A DNA stretch of 64,000 bases from Skermanella mucosa (GCF_016765655.2 NZ_CP086106.1:5168501-5232500); one strand, 5' to 3'. Positions 48,257-56,066 are shown, counted from the first letter of the stretch. The notes: generated from the sequence alone by a model not told the origin. Made by a program: numbers and translations.

Positions 48257-48493
48257 TTACGACAAGCCCATGCGGGCGAGCAGGATGTTCAGCTTGCGGT
48301 TCAACGAAGGGGTGTTCCCGGTGGCGGCCGTCGTGTCCGCCTTGGGTTCCGATCCGGCCTCCGCGATGTCTTCGCTCAGACGCTTTTCCGGCTGCGCCTG
48401 TCCCTCTGTCGGACGGGTACCCATGCCATCACCCTTCCGAGCGGCGGTCACCTTCTTATCGACCACTCCGCCCGCGCGCATCCGACCAACCAT
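48257..48493 (-). CDS. Small coiled-coil protein, tandem paralog 3 (diverged)
   Basis: 78 residues from an ATG at 48493 with GGGGAGG upstream. The start MVGRMRAGGVV and end SLNRKLNILLARMGLS match the two neighbouring paralogs. The middle is shorter and has lost most heptads (RPTEGQAQPEKRLSED, AEAGSEPKADTTA), with Pro residues inside the former helix, so it may be degenerating. The upstream sequence keeps only part of the conserved leader. Confidence 0.6.
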   Translation of the reverse strand: MVGRMRAGGVVDKKVTAARKGDGMGTRPTEGQAQPEKRLSEDIAEAGSEPKADTTAATGNTPSLNRKLNILLARMGLS

Positions 48494-48575
48494 CGCCGCC
48501 TCCCCTCTCACATACAATGGAGTAACACGCCCGCCACCCGCGCGCCGGATACGGTCGATTTCCGTCCGCCGGACG

Positions 48576-48875
48576 TCAGGGGAACTCCGCCAGGTATTGC
48601 TGCACCGGCACGGTCCTTGCCACCGGGATCAGGGGAACGTAGGCGAACTCCAGCCCGTCCTCGCTCGTCAACTGGTAAATGCCCGGCGAAAGCCGTTCCT
48701 CCGACGGGTTGGCGAAGGTCAGCGTGAACGACACGTGGGAGGTCTCGAAATCCTCCTCCCCCTCCCTGACCCGGATCAGCCTCAGTTCGACCGGCCTCGG
48801 GATGGCTGCCGCCACGAAGACATTGCCCAGCTGCTTCTTGAAGTACTCGACGTCCATGGATGCCCATCCGTTCAT
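48576..48875 (-). CDS. DUF6916-like protein A
   Basis: 99 residues from an ATG at 48875 with GAGAGG upstream; this start gives the same length as the paralog at 51047. Features shared with two other genes nearby: an N-terminal FKKQLGNVF block, PVELRLIRVREG, a beta strand VSFTLTFANP, LSPGIYQL and a C-terminal strand ending VQQYLAEFP. I believe this family is DUF6916. Its function is unknown, but members recur next to tail-collar (microcystin-dependent type) genes as here. No signal peptide. Confidence 0.72.
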   Translation of the reverse strand: MNGWASMDVEYFKKQLGNVFVAAAIPRPVELRLIRVREGEEDFETSHVSFTLTFANPSEERLSPGIYQLTSEDGLEFAYVPLIPVARTVPVQQYLAEFP

Positions 48876-49340
48876 GCCGGCCGCCTCTCGGCTGATGCCC
48901 CGCGCTTGCTCCTCCCGCATGCCTATATCGAAAGGACTAATTCTTCGCTAATGCGGGGAACTCGCCGTGTGGAAAATTTCCGCCGGTACCGGCCGGCACG
49001 ATCCGAGTCGAAGCATGCCGCCTTTTCACCGGACCGCCAGGCGAGCCGGACAGGGCCTCCCAACGCCATGGTGGCATACGATGGTACCTCTGATTAGCAC
49101 CAGGACAACTTCTTCCTCCAATCACGAGCATAGTACGATATCGATTCTCCTTTTCCGGCGCTTTATCGATTCAATCCGGACGGGATTTCGGGTAGCCATG
49201 GCTCGGGTCCCATGCCTTTCGGACGAGGCCAAAAGGCCGAGACGATCCGACGGATCGGGATCCGTTGGGGGGAAACGGCGGACACCCCGCGGGGCAGACC
49301 CGCGAAGCTTCGTCATCGCACCAGGAAGGAAGAGTCGACC
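48876..49340. other. Divergent intergenic region
   Basis: 465 bases between the minus-strand DUF6916-like gene and the plus-strand tail-collar gene. It has mixed base composition and holds promoters for both directions, though I cannot assign them. A 12-bp perfect palindrome GCCGGTACCGGC lies at 48982-48993. No convincing gene is seen. Confidence 0.5.
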
Positions 49341-49973
49341 ATGTCCGATCCGTATATGGGCACAGTGATGCCCGTCGCGTTCCAGTTCGCTCCCCAGGAC
49401 TGGCAGACCTGCCAGGGGCAGAATCTTCCGGTCAACCAGTACTCCGCCCTGTACTCGCTGCTTGGCACCACTTTCGGTGGCTCCAACGGCCAGAACTTCA
49501 ATCTGCCCGACCTTCAGGGCCGGACCATCGTCGGCCAGGGCATCCTGAACCTCAATGGCAGCGTGAGCCAGTACGTCCCCGGCGCCAAGGGCGGTGCTGT
49601 CAACGCGACGCTGTCCACCGCCAACGTTCCGCTGGCGCCGCACGTTCATCCGGTGACCAGTTCGTCGACGACGGCGACCGTGAGCATCATGGGTTCGTCA
49701 GGAGAAGCGACTCTTCCGGGACCCGGCAATGGCAACGTGCTGGCGACCGCCAACTATGACGACCCCTCTGTTTTCGAGAAGAAGCCCGTCAGTATCTATG
49801 CCCCGGCCGGCACCCCCACCGCCACCTCGATCGGCACCGGCACCATCTCGCTCTCCGGCCTGACCGTCGGCGCCAATAACCCCACCGGCGCCACCCCGTT
49901 CAGCATCCGGGAGCCGTACCTCGTGATGTACTATATCATCGCGACCAACGGCATCTATCCGACCCGTCCGTGA
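49341..49973 (+). CDS. Phage tail-collar domain protein (microcystin-dependent-like)
   Basis: 210 residues from an ATG at 49341 with AGGAAGGA upstream. The N-terminal half is the tail-collar domain: MGTVMPVAFQFAPQDWQTCQG, YSALYSLLGTTFGG and FNLPDLQGRTIVGQG. A Ser/Thr/Gly-rich middle follows, and the C-terminus closes with the family end IREPYLVMYYIIATNGIYP. Bacterial homologues (MdpB type) are often annotated as microcystin-dependent proteins. No other tail genes are near, so this is not a complete prophage. Confidence 0.88.
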   Translation: MSDPYMGTVMPVAFQFAPQDWQTCQGQNLPVNQYSALYSLLGTTFGGSNGQNFNLPDLQGRTIVGQGILNLNGSVSQYVPGAKGGAVNATLSTANVPLAPHVHPVTSSSTTATVSIMGSSGEATLPGPGNGNVLATANYDDPSVFEKKPVSIYAPAGTPTATSIGTGTISLSGLTVGANNPTGATPFSIREPYLVMYYIIATNGIYPTRP

Positions 49974-49990
49974 CCCGACGCTCCCGGGTC

Positions 49991-50014
49991 GCCGCTCTCC
50001 CCCGGGGGAGCGGC
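49991..50014. terminator. Bidirectional hairpin between convergent genes
   Basis: GCCGCTC and GAGCGGC pair around CCCC/GGGG with one bulged base, forming a strong GC-rich hairpin 18 bases after the tail-collar stop and 15 before the end of the convergent gene. There is no U-tract, so intrinsic termination is only moderately supported. Confidence 0.5.
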
Positions 50015-50028
50015 GGCCCGGCCGCCGG

Positions 50029-50388
50029 TCAGTTGAAGGCCACGTGATAGCCCATGCCGTTCTCCTCGCGGTCCGGCGTCAGGGTCGGAACGATGTGGAG
50101 GCCCAGCACGCCCGTGCCCTCCGCCTCGATATCGTAGAAGCCTTCCAGCAGGATCGGGTCGGCCGGCCCCCGGAACTGGAGGGTCAGCGGCTTGCGGAAC
50201 CGGGGATGGGACGCCCCCTTGCTGGGATCGTAGACGTTGGTCAGCCTCAGCTTGAAGTCGGCTGATACGTTCGGATGCAGGATCGAGAACTCCTTCCCGA
50301 TCCAGGGCGTGAAGACCTCCAGGGTAAAGATATCGGCGGCGGGGACGGCGGCCGGGGCGGCAACTGGGGCGGCGGCGGATTCAGTCAT
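50029..50388 (-). CDS. DUF6916-like protein B
   Basis: 119 residues from an ATG at 50388 with AAGGAG seven bases upstream. After an Ala/Pro-rich N-terminal stretch come FTLEVFTPWIGKEF, a strand FKLRLTNVYD, LTLQFRGPADPILLEGFYDI and a terminal GMGYHVAFN. These match the plan of proteins A (48576) and C (51047), with this member the longest and most diverged. Function unknown. Confidence 0.7.
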   Translation of the reverse strand: MTESAAAPVAAPAAVPAADIFTLEVFTPWIGKEFSILHPNVSADFKLRLTNVYDPSKGASHPRFRKPLTLQFRGPADPILLEGFYDIEAEGTGVLGLHIVPTLTPDREENGMGYHVAFN

Positions 50389-50485
50389 GGCGGAACTCCT
50401 TCCGGAAGTGTAACGTTCCGTCATTATACCCCCAAAGGCATATTACTCCAGCTTTCCGAAGCTACGAACCAAAGGGTTCTCCCGC

Positions 50486-51007
50486 ATGATCCGCGATGGC
50501 GACCGAATCCTGACCACCAGGCCCGGCCTGACCCTGCGGCCCGAGCGGCCGGAGGACGAGGCGCTGGTCTTCCGCATCTTCGTCGCGTCCAAGGCGCTGG
50601 ATTTCGACGGCATGCCCCTGCCGCAGCACCAGAAGGACTTCCTGCTCCGCCAGCAGCATGTCTCGCAGCTCTACAATTGGCGGCATCTCTATCCCGGCCT
50701 GGAACAGTGGATCATCGAGTGCGACGGCGAGCCGGTCGGCCGCCTGATCTTCTCCAACCCGCCGGACCAGATCCTGCTCCACGACCTCGCGATGCTGCCG
50801 GGACGCAAAGGCGTGGGCGGCGGGCGGATCGTGATCAGGGACGTGATCTTCGCCGAGGCGATCCGCTGCGGGAAGGTCGCGCGTGCCTCCGTCGCCCCCC
50901 ACAATCCGGCGCGCAGGCTCTATGCCCGGCTGGGCGTGACCGAGCTGCCGATGACGCCCGGTTCGCCGATGATCCCGCTGGAATGGCTGCCCCCGGCGCT
51001 GCGCTGA
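50486..51007 (+). CDS. GNAT-family N-acetyltransferase
   Basis: 173 residues. It starts with a GNAT beta1-alpha1 (LTLRPERPEDEALVFRIF); acetyl-CoA motif A is LHDLAMLPGRKGVGGGRIVI, and the motif B end is ASVAPHNPARRLYARLG. The acceptor substrate cannot be told. It lies between two DUF6916-like genes and shares the locus with a tail-collar protein, a combination that recurs in proteobacteria (from memory). Confidence 0.88.
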   Translation: MIRDGDRILTTRPGLTLRPERPEDEALVFRIFVASKALDFDGMPLPQHQKDFLLRQQHVSQLYNWRHLYPGLEQWIIECDGEPVGRLIFSNPPDQILLHDLAMLPGRKGVGGGRIVIRDVIFAEAIRCGKVARASVAPHNPARRLYARLGVTELPMTPGSPMIPLEWLPPALR

Positions 51008-51046
51008 CACGGCCTCCGTGCCTGCGCCCCGGGGCGGCCCGGCCCT

Positions 51047-51346
51047 TCAGTTGTGAAGGACCTGGTATTCCTGCATCGGCCCGCTGGACTGGATCGGCGC
51101 CATGAAGACCTGCCGGAACTCCCGCCCGCTCTCGCTCTTGAAATCGTAGGTGCCTTCCAGCAGCAGCGTGTCGCGCGGGGTCGCGAAGATCAGCGAGAAG
51201 GGAATGCGGAAATCGCGGAGCGTCGGCACGCCTTCTTTCAGCCGGATCAGCTTGATCCTGACCGGCTTGGGCACGGTATCCACCCAGAACATGTTTCCGA
51301 CCTCGCTCCGGAAGGTTTCCACCGTCAGCGACCCGAACACCACCAT
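51047..51346 (-). CDS. DUF6916-like protein C
   Basis: 99 residues with FRSEVGNMFWVDTVPKPVRIKLIRLKEG shared in pattern with protein A, then FSLIFATPRDTLLLEGTYDFKSESG and a C-terminal MQEYQVLHN. Length and motif order match protein A (48576-48875). It ends 39 bases after the convergent GNAT gene. Function unknown. Confidence 0.72.
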   Translation of the reverse strand: MVVFGSLTVETFRSEVGNMFWVDTVPKPVRIKLIRLKEGVPTLRDFRIPFSLIFATPRDTLLLEGTYDFKSESGREFRQVFMAPIQSSGPMQEYQVLHN

Positions 51347-51431
51347 GACCCGCGCACTCCATCAGTTTCCCGTAAGTCTTACCACTAAACGCTTAGCCCT
51401 TCCGTCGTAAAGCGATAAATCTCCGCCGGAG

Positions 51432-51469
51432 GGGCGGCGTCCCGCCGCCCAAGGCGCGCGGGACGCGCC
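51432..51469. terminator. Two adjacent GC-rich hairpins
   Basis: GGGCGGC-GTCCC-GCCGCCC (51432-51450) and GGCGCG-CGGGA-CGCGCC (51453-51469) are perfect stems of 7 and 6 bp with 5-base loops, 2 bases apart. They separate the DUF6916-like gene from the terminase-like gene. No T-tract follows. Confidence 0.45.
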
Positions 51470-51501
51470 CCCTCCCGCCCGATGTTCCCGGCGCGTTCCT
51501 A

Positions 51502-51540
51502 TGTCCTTGACAGGACACCCTATAATAGGATTAACATCCT
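51502..51540 (+). promoter_or_regulatory. Paired palindromes around a TATAAT box upstream of the terminase-like gene
   Basis: TGTCCT-TGAC-AGGACA (51502-51517) and AGGAT-TAAC-ATCCT (51527-51540) are both perfect inverted repeats with 4-base centres, 24 bp apart centre to centre. TATAAT lies between them at 51521-51526. The layout fits a -10 element flanked by operators; a good -35 was not found. Confidence 0.5.
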
Positions 51541-51571
51541 TCACCACTCACCGCCGAAGGAAAGCCACGCC

Positions 51572-52330
51572 ATGAACGCCCCCGCTCCCCGGCTCGCCGT
51601 CCGACAGGAACTCTTCTGCGAGGAGATCGCCGCCGGGGTTTCGGCGGCGGAAGCGGCGCGCCGCGCCGGCTATTCTCCGCGGGGGGCGAAGCAGCGGGGC
51701 CATTTCCTGCTGGGGAGGGAGGAGATCCGCGTCCGCATCGACGCGCTCCGCGCCGAACGGCGGGCGTTCCACAAGTCCCGCCTCGACCGCGCCGCGGAGG
51801 TGATGGAGACGGTCATCGCCGACGCCGTGGAAGCGAAGAAGCCGGGCATCGCCATGCGGGCGGTGGAGTTCCAGCTCAAGCTGCAAGGCGTCATCCAGGA
51901 CCGCCGGATTTCCCACCATTTCCGCGACGAGCGCCAGTCGCCCGACGCCGACGTCGCGGGCCTGGCCCCCGACCCCTTGGAGTGGATGGACGCCATCGAG
52001 CCGGAGCCGATTCCGATGCCCGAGCCGGAGCTTGCGGCGGAGCCGGAGCTTGCGGCGGAGCCGGAGCTTGCGGCGGAGGCCCCGGCCGCGTCCCCGCCGG
52101 TGACCCAGATAGTGACCAAGGATGACCTTCGGGCGGTTCCGGAGGATGACCCCGCCCCCGCCGGCCTGCCGCCGGGCCTCCTGGAAGCCATGGCGGCGGA
52201 GCTTCCGCCCGACTTCCTGGAGGATCTGCCCGCCGACCTGCTGGACGACCTGCCGGACGAGATCGCCGGGCTGTCCTGGGCGGAGCTGAGCCGGCGCGTC
52301 AAGGAGGTCGAGGCCGCCCTGCCCGCGTGA
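51572..52330 (+). CDS. Phage terminase small subunit-like protein with acidic C-terminal extension
   Basis: 252 residues from an ATG at 51572 with GAAGGA upstream. The N-terminal 110 residues match the terminase small subunit (Terminase_2) pattern: LAVRQELFCEEIAAGVSAAEAARRAGYS is the DNA-binding helix-turn-helix, with GHFLLGREEIRVRIDALRAERR next and an alpha-helical oligomerisation part. Residues about 135-252 are an acidic Pro/Glu/Asp tail with three EPELAA repeats and LPPDFLEDLPADLLDDLPDE. Terminase small subunits recognise phage DNA for packaging, but there is no large subunit, portal or capsid gene here. It may be a phage remnant recruited as a DNA-binding regulator. Confidence 0.78.
   Translation: MNAPAPRLAVRQELFCEEIAAGVSAAEAARRAGYSPRGAKQRGHFLLGREEIRVRIDALRAERRAFHKSRLDRAAEVMETVIADAVEAKKPGIAMRAVEFQLKLQGVIQDRRISHHFRDERQSPDADVAGLAPDPLEWMDAIEPEPIPMPEPELAAEPELAAEPELAAEAPAASPPVTQIVTKDDLRAVPEDDPAPAGLPPGLLEAMAAELPPDFLEDLPADLLDDLPDEIAGLSWAELSRRVKEVEAALPA
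52022..52075 (+). repeat. Three identical 18-bp repeats
   Basis: GAGCCGGAGCTTGCGGCG is present three times head to tail (52022, 52040 and 52058), encoding EPELAA three times. Exact identity suggests recent slippage. Confidence 0.95.
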
Positions 52331-52343
52331 CCGTGCCGCCGGT

Positions 52344-54917
52344 TCAGGCCAGCTCCCGCAGCGCGGTCCGCACGCGGACGAACTCCGCCTGGATATCCTT
52401 CACGCGCCGGTAACCCTCTTCCGCCAGCTCGTCGCGCGACAGGTCGCGGCAGGACAGCAGCAGGCGCACCATGGGCGCCGCGCCGACATAGGACGCGCTG
52501 CTGCGCAGCGAATGCGCATGGTCCTTGAAGGCGTGGAGGTCGCCGGACGCCCAGGCGTGTTCCAGCTCGCCCACCAGATCCTCGGCGTCGTTCAGGAACT
52601 CGCGGGCGATCTGCGCCACGAAGGCCGGGTCGTCGTCGACCGACCGCAGCTTGTCCAGCGCGGCGGTGTCGATGCTCGGCTCGTCCTGTCCCGGCGCCGG
52701 TTCGGCCCCGCTCTGGGGGGCGGCGGGGCGGGCTCCGCCGTCCACCAGCCGGGCGATGGTCGCGAACAGCGCGGCGGGATCGACCGGCTTGGTCAGGAAG
52801 GCGTCCATCCCGGCGTCCGCGCACTGGCGCCGCGCCGCCTCGGTCGCCTCCGCGGTCAGGGCCACGATCGGCAGGTGCGGCCGCTCGGTGTGGGAGAAGC
52901 GGTACATCCGGGCGACGTCCAGGCCGCTGACCGCCGGCATGTTCATGTCCATCAGGACGATGTCGAAGCGGCTGCGGTCCAGCAGGTCCAGCGCCTCGTC
53001 GCCGTCGGCCGCGAAGACGGCCTCGTGCCCCGCCCGCTGGAGGATCTTCTCGATCACCCGCCGGTTGATCGCGTTGTCCTCCGCGACCAGGATGCGGCAG
53101 CGCCGCCCGGACGGCCCCGGCCCGTCGGCGCCGGACGCGCCCGCCGCGGCGGCGTCGGCCAGCGCCCGCGCCGATTCGAGCGCCCGCGCGACCTGCCCCG
53201 GCTCGTCGGGACAGCTCAGCACCAGCTCCGCCCGCCAGCCCCGGGCGCGCCGGGCCGCTTCCAACGGGGTGGCGCCGGCCAGCACCACGACGGCGCGCTC
53301 CACGCCGGCGGCGCTCTCCAGCCAGGCTTCCAGGGCGGTGGCCGGGTCGTCCAGCGCGCCGCGCGGGATCAGCAGCACGGGAAGCGCCGCGTCGTCCCGC
53401 AGCGCCGCGGCCAGCCGGGCCTCGGCCTCCAGGGAGTCCGCGATGACGGCCGCCTCCCCGCCCCGTTCCCTTCCTCCCTCCCCATCCGGCGCCCCGGCGA
53501 CGAAAGGCAGGGTGATCCAGAACTCGCTGCCCCGGTGAAGCTCGCTCGACACGCCGATGGTGCCGCCCATCAGCTCGACCAGCTGGCGGGAGATCGCCAG
53601 GCCCAGGCCGGTGCCGCCGTAGCGCCGGTTGATGTCGTCCTCGGCCTGGGTGAAGCGGTCGAAGATGCGGTCCAGGTGCTGCGGCGCGATGCCGATGCCG
53701 GTGTCGGCGACGCGGAACTCCAGGACCCCGCGGTGCCGGCCCCGCTCCTGGGCGGACCGGGTCACGCGCACCGTCAGGGTCACGTCGCCGGCCTCGGTGA
53801 ACTTGACCGCGTTGGCCAGCAGGTTGGTCAGCGCCTGCTGGAGCCGCCTTCCGTCCCCCGTCACCGTCCGCGGCACGTCGGCGCCGACCACCAGCCGCAG
53901 GGCCAGCCGCTTCGCCCTGGCCTGCCCGCGCAGCATCAGGCGCGTGGCGTAAAGCACGCGGTGCAGGTCGAAGGGGCCGGAATCGACGGTCAGCTTGGCC
54001 TCCTCCAGCTGGGAGAAGTCCAGCACGTCGGTGATCAGCGACAGCAGCTGCTTGGCCGACGCGTTGATGGTGGCCGCCATCTCGCGCTGCTCGCCGTCCA
54101 GCTTCGTCCCCATCATCATGTCGCCCATGCCGATGATCGCGGTCAGCGGCGTGCGCAGCTCGTGGCTGACGGTCGCCAGGAAGCGGCCCTTGGCGCGGTT
54201 GGCCGCCTCGGCCTGCACCTTGGCCTCGGTGAGCTGCCGGATCAGCCGGGCGACGTAGGCCGGCAGCACCACCAGCGCCGCCAGCAGGCCGTAGGCCACC
54301 TGGGGAATCTCCAGCCAGAACGGCGTCACGTGGATCACCCAGGCGAACCCGGCGGCGCCCAGCGCCGCCGACGACATCAGGAAACGGGGGCCGTAGCGGA
54401 AGCCGTTCCCGAAGGTCACCCACAGGTAGATCAGGTACCACGGCGCCGCCATGGCTCCGCCGACATGCAGGAAGGCGCTGGCCATCGACATGTCCAGCAG
54501 GTTGCCGACCACCCGGCGCGGCACCGACGGCGCGGGCTCCAGCAGCAGGTGGACCAGCAGCAGCCAGGACCCGGCGAACACGGTGGGCAGGATCAGCACC
54601 GACCGGACCAGATGGCCGGCGGCCCCCTCGGCCAGCACCAGCGCCAGCACATAGGCCAGGATCAGGCTGACCAGCAGGATGCGGATGACGATCTGCTCGT
54701 GCTCGGTGTCGGTGCGCGCGGCGAACAGCCGGCCGACGGCGGGCAGCCCGGTGCGGAAGGCCAGGAAGCCCGCCAGGGCCGGCGGCACGGCCAGCGTGAC
54801 CGCCAGCCCGGCGACCTCGTGCCGCGCCGCCTCCCCGGCCATGCTCAGCACGAACTCGAACCCGCCGATACCGAAGACGGCGCAGATCAGCAGGATTACG
54901 CACCAGGAATGAATCAC
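52344..54917 (-). CDS. RpfC-like hybrid sensor histidine kinase (HisKA-HATPase-REC-HPt)
   Basis: 857 residues. The N-terminal ~225 residues contain several membrane helices and the YLWVTFGNGFRYGPRFL block that recalls the sensor part of RpfC, the receptor for diffusible signal factor (DSF) fatty acids. Then come HisKA with His252 in SHELRTP, HATPase_c with ALTNLLANAVKFTE, DTGIGIA and GGTGLGLAIS, a degenerate receiver-like spacer (about 490-595), a receiver with Asp657 in VLMDMNMP and Lys in FLTKPVD, and a C-terminal HPt with His802 in HAHSLRSSASYVGA. The full phosphorelay is thus in one protein. Neither rpfF (DSF synthase) nor rpfG is adjacent. The RpfC assignment rests on architecture and one motif, so another ligand is possible. 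Confidence 0.85.
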   Translation of the reverse strand: MIHSWCVILLICAVFGIGGFEFVLSMAGEAARHEVAGLAVTLAVPPALAGFLAFRTGLPAVGRLFAARTDTEHEQIVIRILLVSLILAYVLALVLAEGAAGHLVRSVLILPTVFAGSWLLLVHLLLEPAPSVPRRVVGNLLDMSMASAFLHVGGAMAAPWYLIYLWVTFGNGFRYGPRFLMSSAALGAAGFAWVIHVTPFWLEIPQVAYGLLAALVVLPAYVARLIRQLTEAKVQAEAANRAKGRFLATVSHELRTPLTAIIGMGDMMMGTKLDGEQREMAATINASAKQLLSLITDVLDFSQLEEAKLTVDSGPFDLHRVLYATRLMLRGQARAKRLALRLVVGADVPRTVTGDGRRLQQALTNLLANAVKFTEAGDVTLTVRVTRSAQERGRHRGVLEFRVADTGIGIAPQHLDRIFDRFTQAEDDINRRYGGTGLGLAISRQLVELMGGTIGVSSELHRGSEFWITLPFVAGAPDGEGGRERGGEAAVIADSLEAEARLAAALRDDAALPVLLIPRGALDDPATALEAWLESAAGVERAVVVLAGATPLEAARRARGWRAELVLSCPDEPGQVARALESARALADAAAAGASGADGPGPSGRRCRILVAEDNAINRRVIEKILQRAGHEAVFAADGDEALDLLDRSRFDIVLMDMNMPAVSGLDVARMYRFSHTERPHLPIVALTAEATEAARRQCADAGMDAFLTKPVDPAALFATIARLVDGGARPAAPQSGAEPAPGQDEPSIDTAALDKLRSVDDDPAFVAQIAREFLNDAEDLVGELEHAWASGDLHAFKDHAHSLRSSASYVGAAPMVRLLLSCRDLSRDELAEEGYRRVKDIQAEFVRVRTALRELA

Positions 54918-55117
54918 GCTACGCCGCCCGTCCCCATGGTCGGCACCCGCCCGACCGTTCCGTCACCCAAGATTGCGGTCCTGATTGTGGGGGAGCGGCC
55001 GGGCGGGCGCAACCGCGCCGCGCCGCCCGGCGCCTGCCGGGGAACCTCGCCCCGCCGTCGATGTTGTGGGGTGGAGCGCCGGCTTCGGCCGGCCGCAACC
55101 ATCCAAGGGAGAGCGCC

Positions 55118-55459
55118 ATGGCCGACACCACCGTGATGAAGGTCCACTCCGCCAATTCACCCAGGGGCGAGATGGGCCAGAAGTATCTGGCGTCGGGCAA
55201 GAGCCTGTCGATGCGCCTGTGGCAGGACGAGCAGCCCTCCGCCGCCGACTCGAAGGAGCCGACCGCCCGGGATTACGAGACGGTCGGATACGTGATCTCC
55301 GGCAGCGCGGAACTTCACCTCGAGGGGCAGATGGTCAAGCTGGAGCCGGGCGACAGCTGGTCCGTGCCGAAGGGCGCCAGGCATTCCTACAAGATCCTGG
55401 AACCCTTCACCGCGGTCGAGGCGACCAGCCCGCCGGCCCAGGTCCACGGTCGCGAATAG
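55118..55459 (+). CDS. Cupin-domain protein
   Basis: 113 residues from an ATG at 55118 with AAGGGAGA upstream. A single cupin barrel is visible: ETVGYVISGSAELHLEGQ (motif 1 without the usual His pair), LEPGDSWSVPKGARHSYKI (motif 2 with the conserved PGD and His). The missing first-motif histidines make canonical metal binding doubtful. It is followed 18 bases later by a small gene and a lipoprotein gene on the same strand, likely one transcript. Confidence 0.85.
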   Translation: MADTTVMKVHSANSPRGEMGQKYLASGKSLSMRLWQDEQPSAADSKEPTARDYETVGYVISGSAELHLEGQMVKLEPGDSWSVPKGARHSYKILEPFTAVEATSPPAQVHGRE

Positions 55460-55477
55460 CGCCCCGGGAGAGTGCCG

Positions 55478-55720
55478 ATGAAGATCATCTACAGCTACGA
55501 GGGCGGGCGGAACGAGGGTCTCGAAAGCTCCGTCCTGCGCGAGATCGGCGAGCGGTTCGGCGAGGCGACGGCCACTGGCAGCCACTCCGGCGAGGAAGGC
55601 CTGACCACCGTGACGCTCGACCTTCCCGCCGCCCGGGACTGGCAGCCGGTGGTCGACGCCCTGGAAAAGCGCGGCGACCTGGTCGAGGTCGCCGGCGAGT
55701 CCTTCGGCGAGGGGGCCTGA
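55478..55720 (+). CDS. Conserved small protein of unknown function
   Basis: 80 residues starting MKIIYSYEGGRNEGLESS, an alpha/beta-looking small acidic protein with EEGLTTVTLDLPAARDWQPVV in the middle. GGGAG lies 7 bases before the ATG at 55478; a GTG two codons earlier is less likely. No family is recognised. The tight spacing between the cupin gene and the lipoprotein gene (2 bases) suggests cotranscription. Confidence 0.68.
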   Translation: MKIIYSYEGGRNEGLESSVLREIGERFGEATATGSHSGEEGLTTVTLDLPAARDWQPVVDALEKRGDLVEVAGESFGEGA

Positions 55721-55722
55721 CG

Positions 55723-55980
55723 GTGGGCCTCCGCCCCGCGGGACTCCTCCTGCTCGCGGCCGCCGGCCTGGCGGGATGCGGCACGCCGGACGAGCCGCCG
55801 GTCCGGCTGCCCGCCTCCGTCACGATCAGCCACCCGGCCGACGGGCGGCCCGAACCGGCGGTCGACGCGCAGGCCGAAGGCATCTGCCGCCAGTGGGGCC
55901 GCACCGCTTCCGTGGTCGAGCGCTACGGGAACGAATCCCGGAACAGCCGGGTCTCGGCCTACGACTGCGTCGCGGGGTGA
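55723..55980 (+). CDS. Small lipoprotein
   Basis: 85 residues from a GTG at 55723, two bases after the previous stop, with a GAGGGGG ribosome binding site inside that gene. The N-terminus is a classic lipoprotein signal: RPAGLLLLAAAGLAGC with the lipobox LAGC. The mature part contains EGICRQWGRTASVVERYG and ends SRVSAYDCVAG, with two Cys that could form a disulfide. Its function is unknown; it would be anchored in the envelope. Confidence 0.75.
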   Translation: MGLRPAGLLLLAAAGLAGCGTPDEPPVRLPASVTISHPADGRPEPAVDAQAEGICRQWGRTASVVERYGNESRNSRVSAYDCVAG

Positions 55981-56037
55981 CCGGCACCCCGCTCCCGCAC
56001 CATTCCTTTGCTTTCCAAATGAACGGCATCTAACGGT

Positions 56038-56066
56038 ATGTGGCGATAACCACATTTTCGTATAAT
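56038..56066 (+). promoter_or_regulatory. Palindrome and -10-like box upstream of the EamA gene
   Basis: ATGTGG-CGATAA-CCACAT (56038-56055), a 6-bp perfect inverted repeat, is followed at 56061-56066 by TATAAT, about 50 bases before the ATG. It is a plausible operator over the -35 region. The -35 itself is weak. Confidence 0.45.

Larger units (their letters stand above)
47393..48535 (-). repeat. Tandem triplication of a ~420-450 bp unit
   Basis: Each unit has a REP-like element, a small coiled-coil gene and a conserved upstream sequence (GACATACGATGGAGTACCA near 47688 and 48158; a related form near 48511). Units 1 and 2 are highly similar over the whole length. Unit 3 is diverged and its REP is degenerate. 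Confidence 0.8.

Noticed and set aside
49341-52330. Possible prophage, because of tail-collar and terminase small subunit homologues
   Set aside because: No large terminase, portal, capsid, integrase or att repeats are present, and the genes alternate strands rather than forming a late operon.
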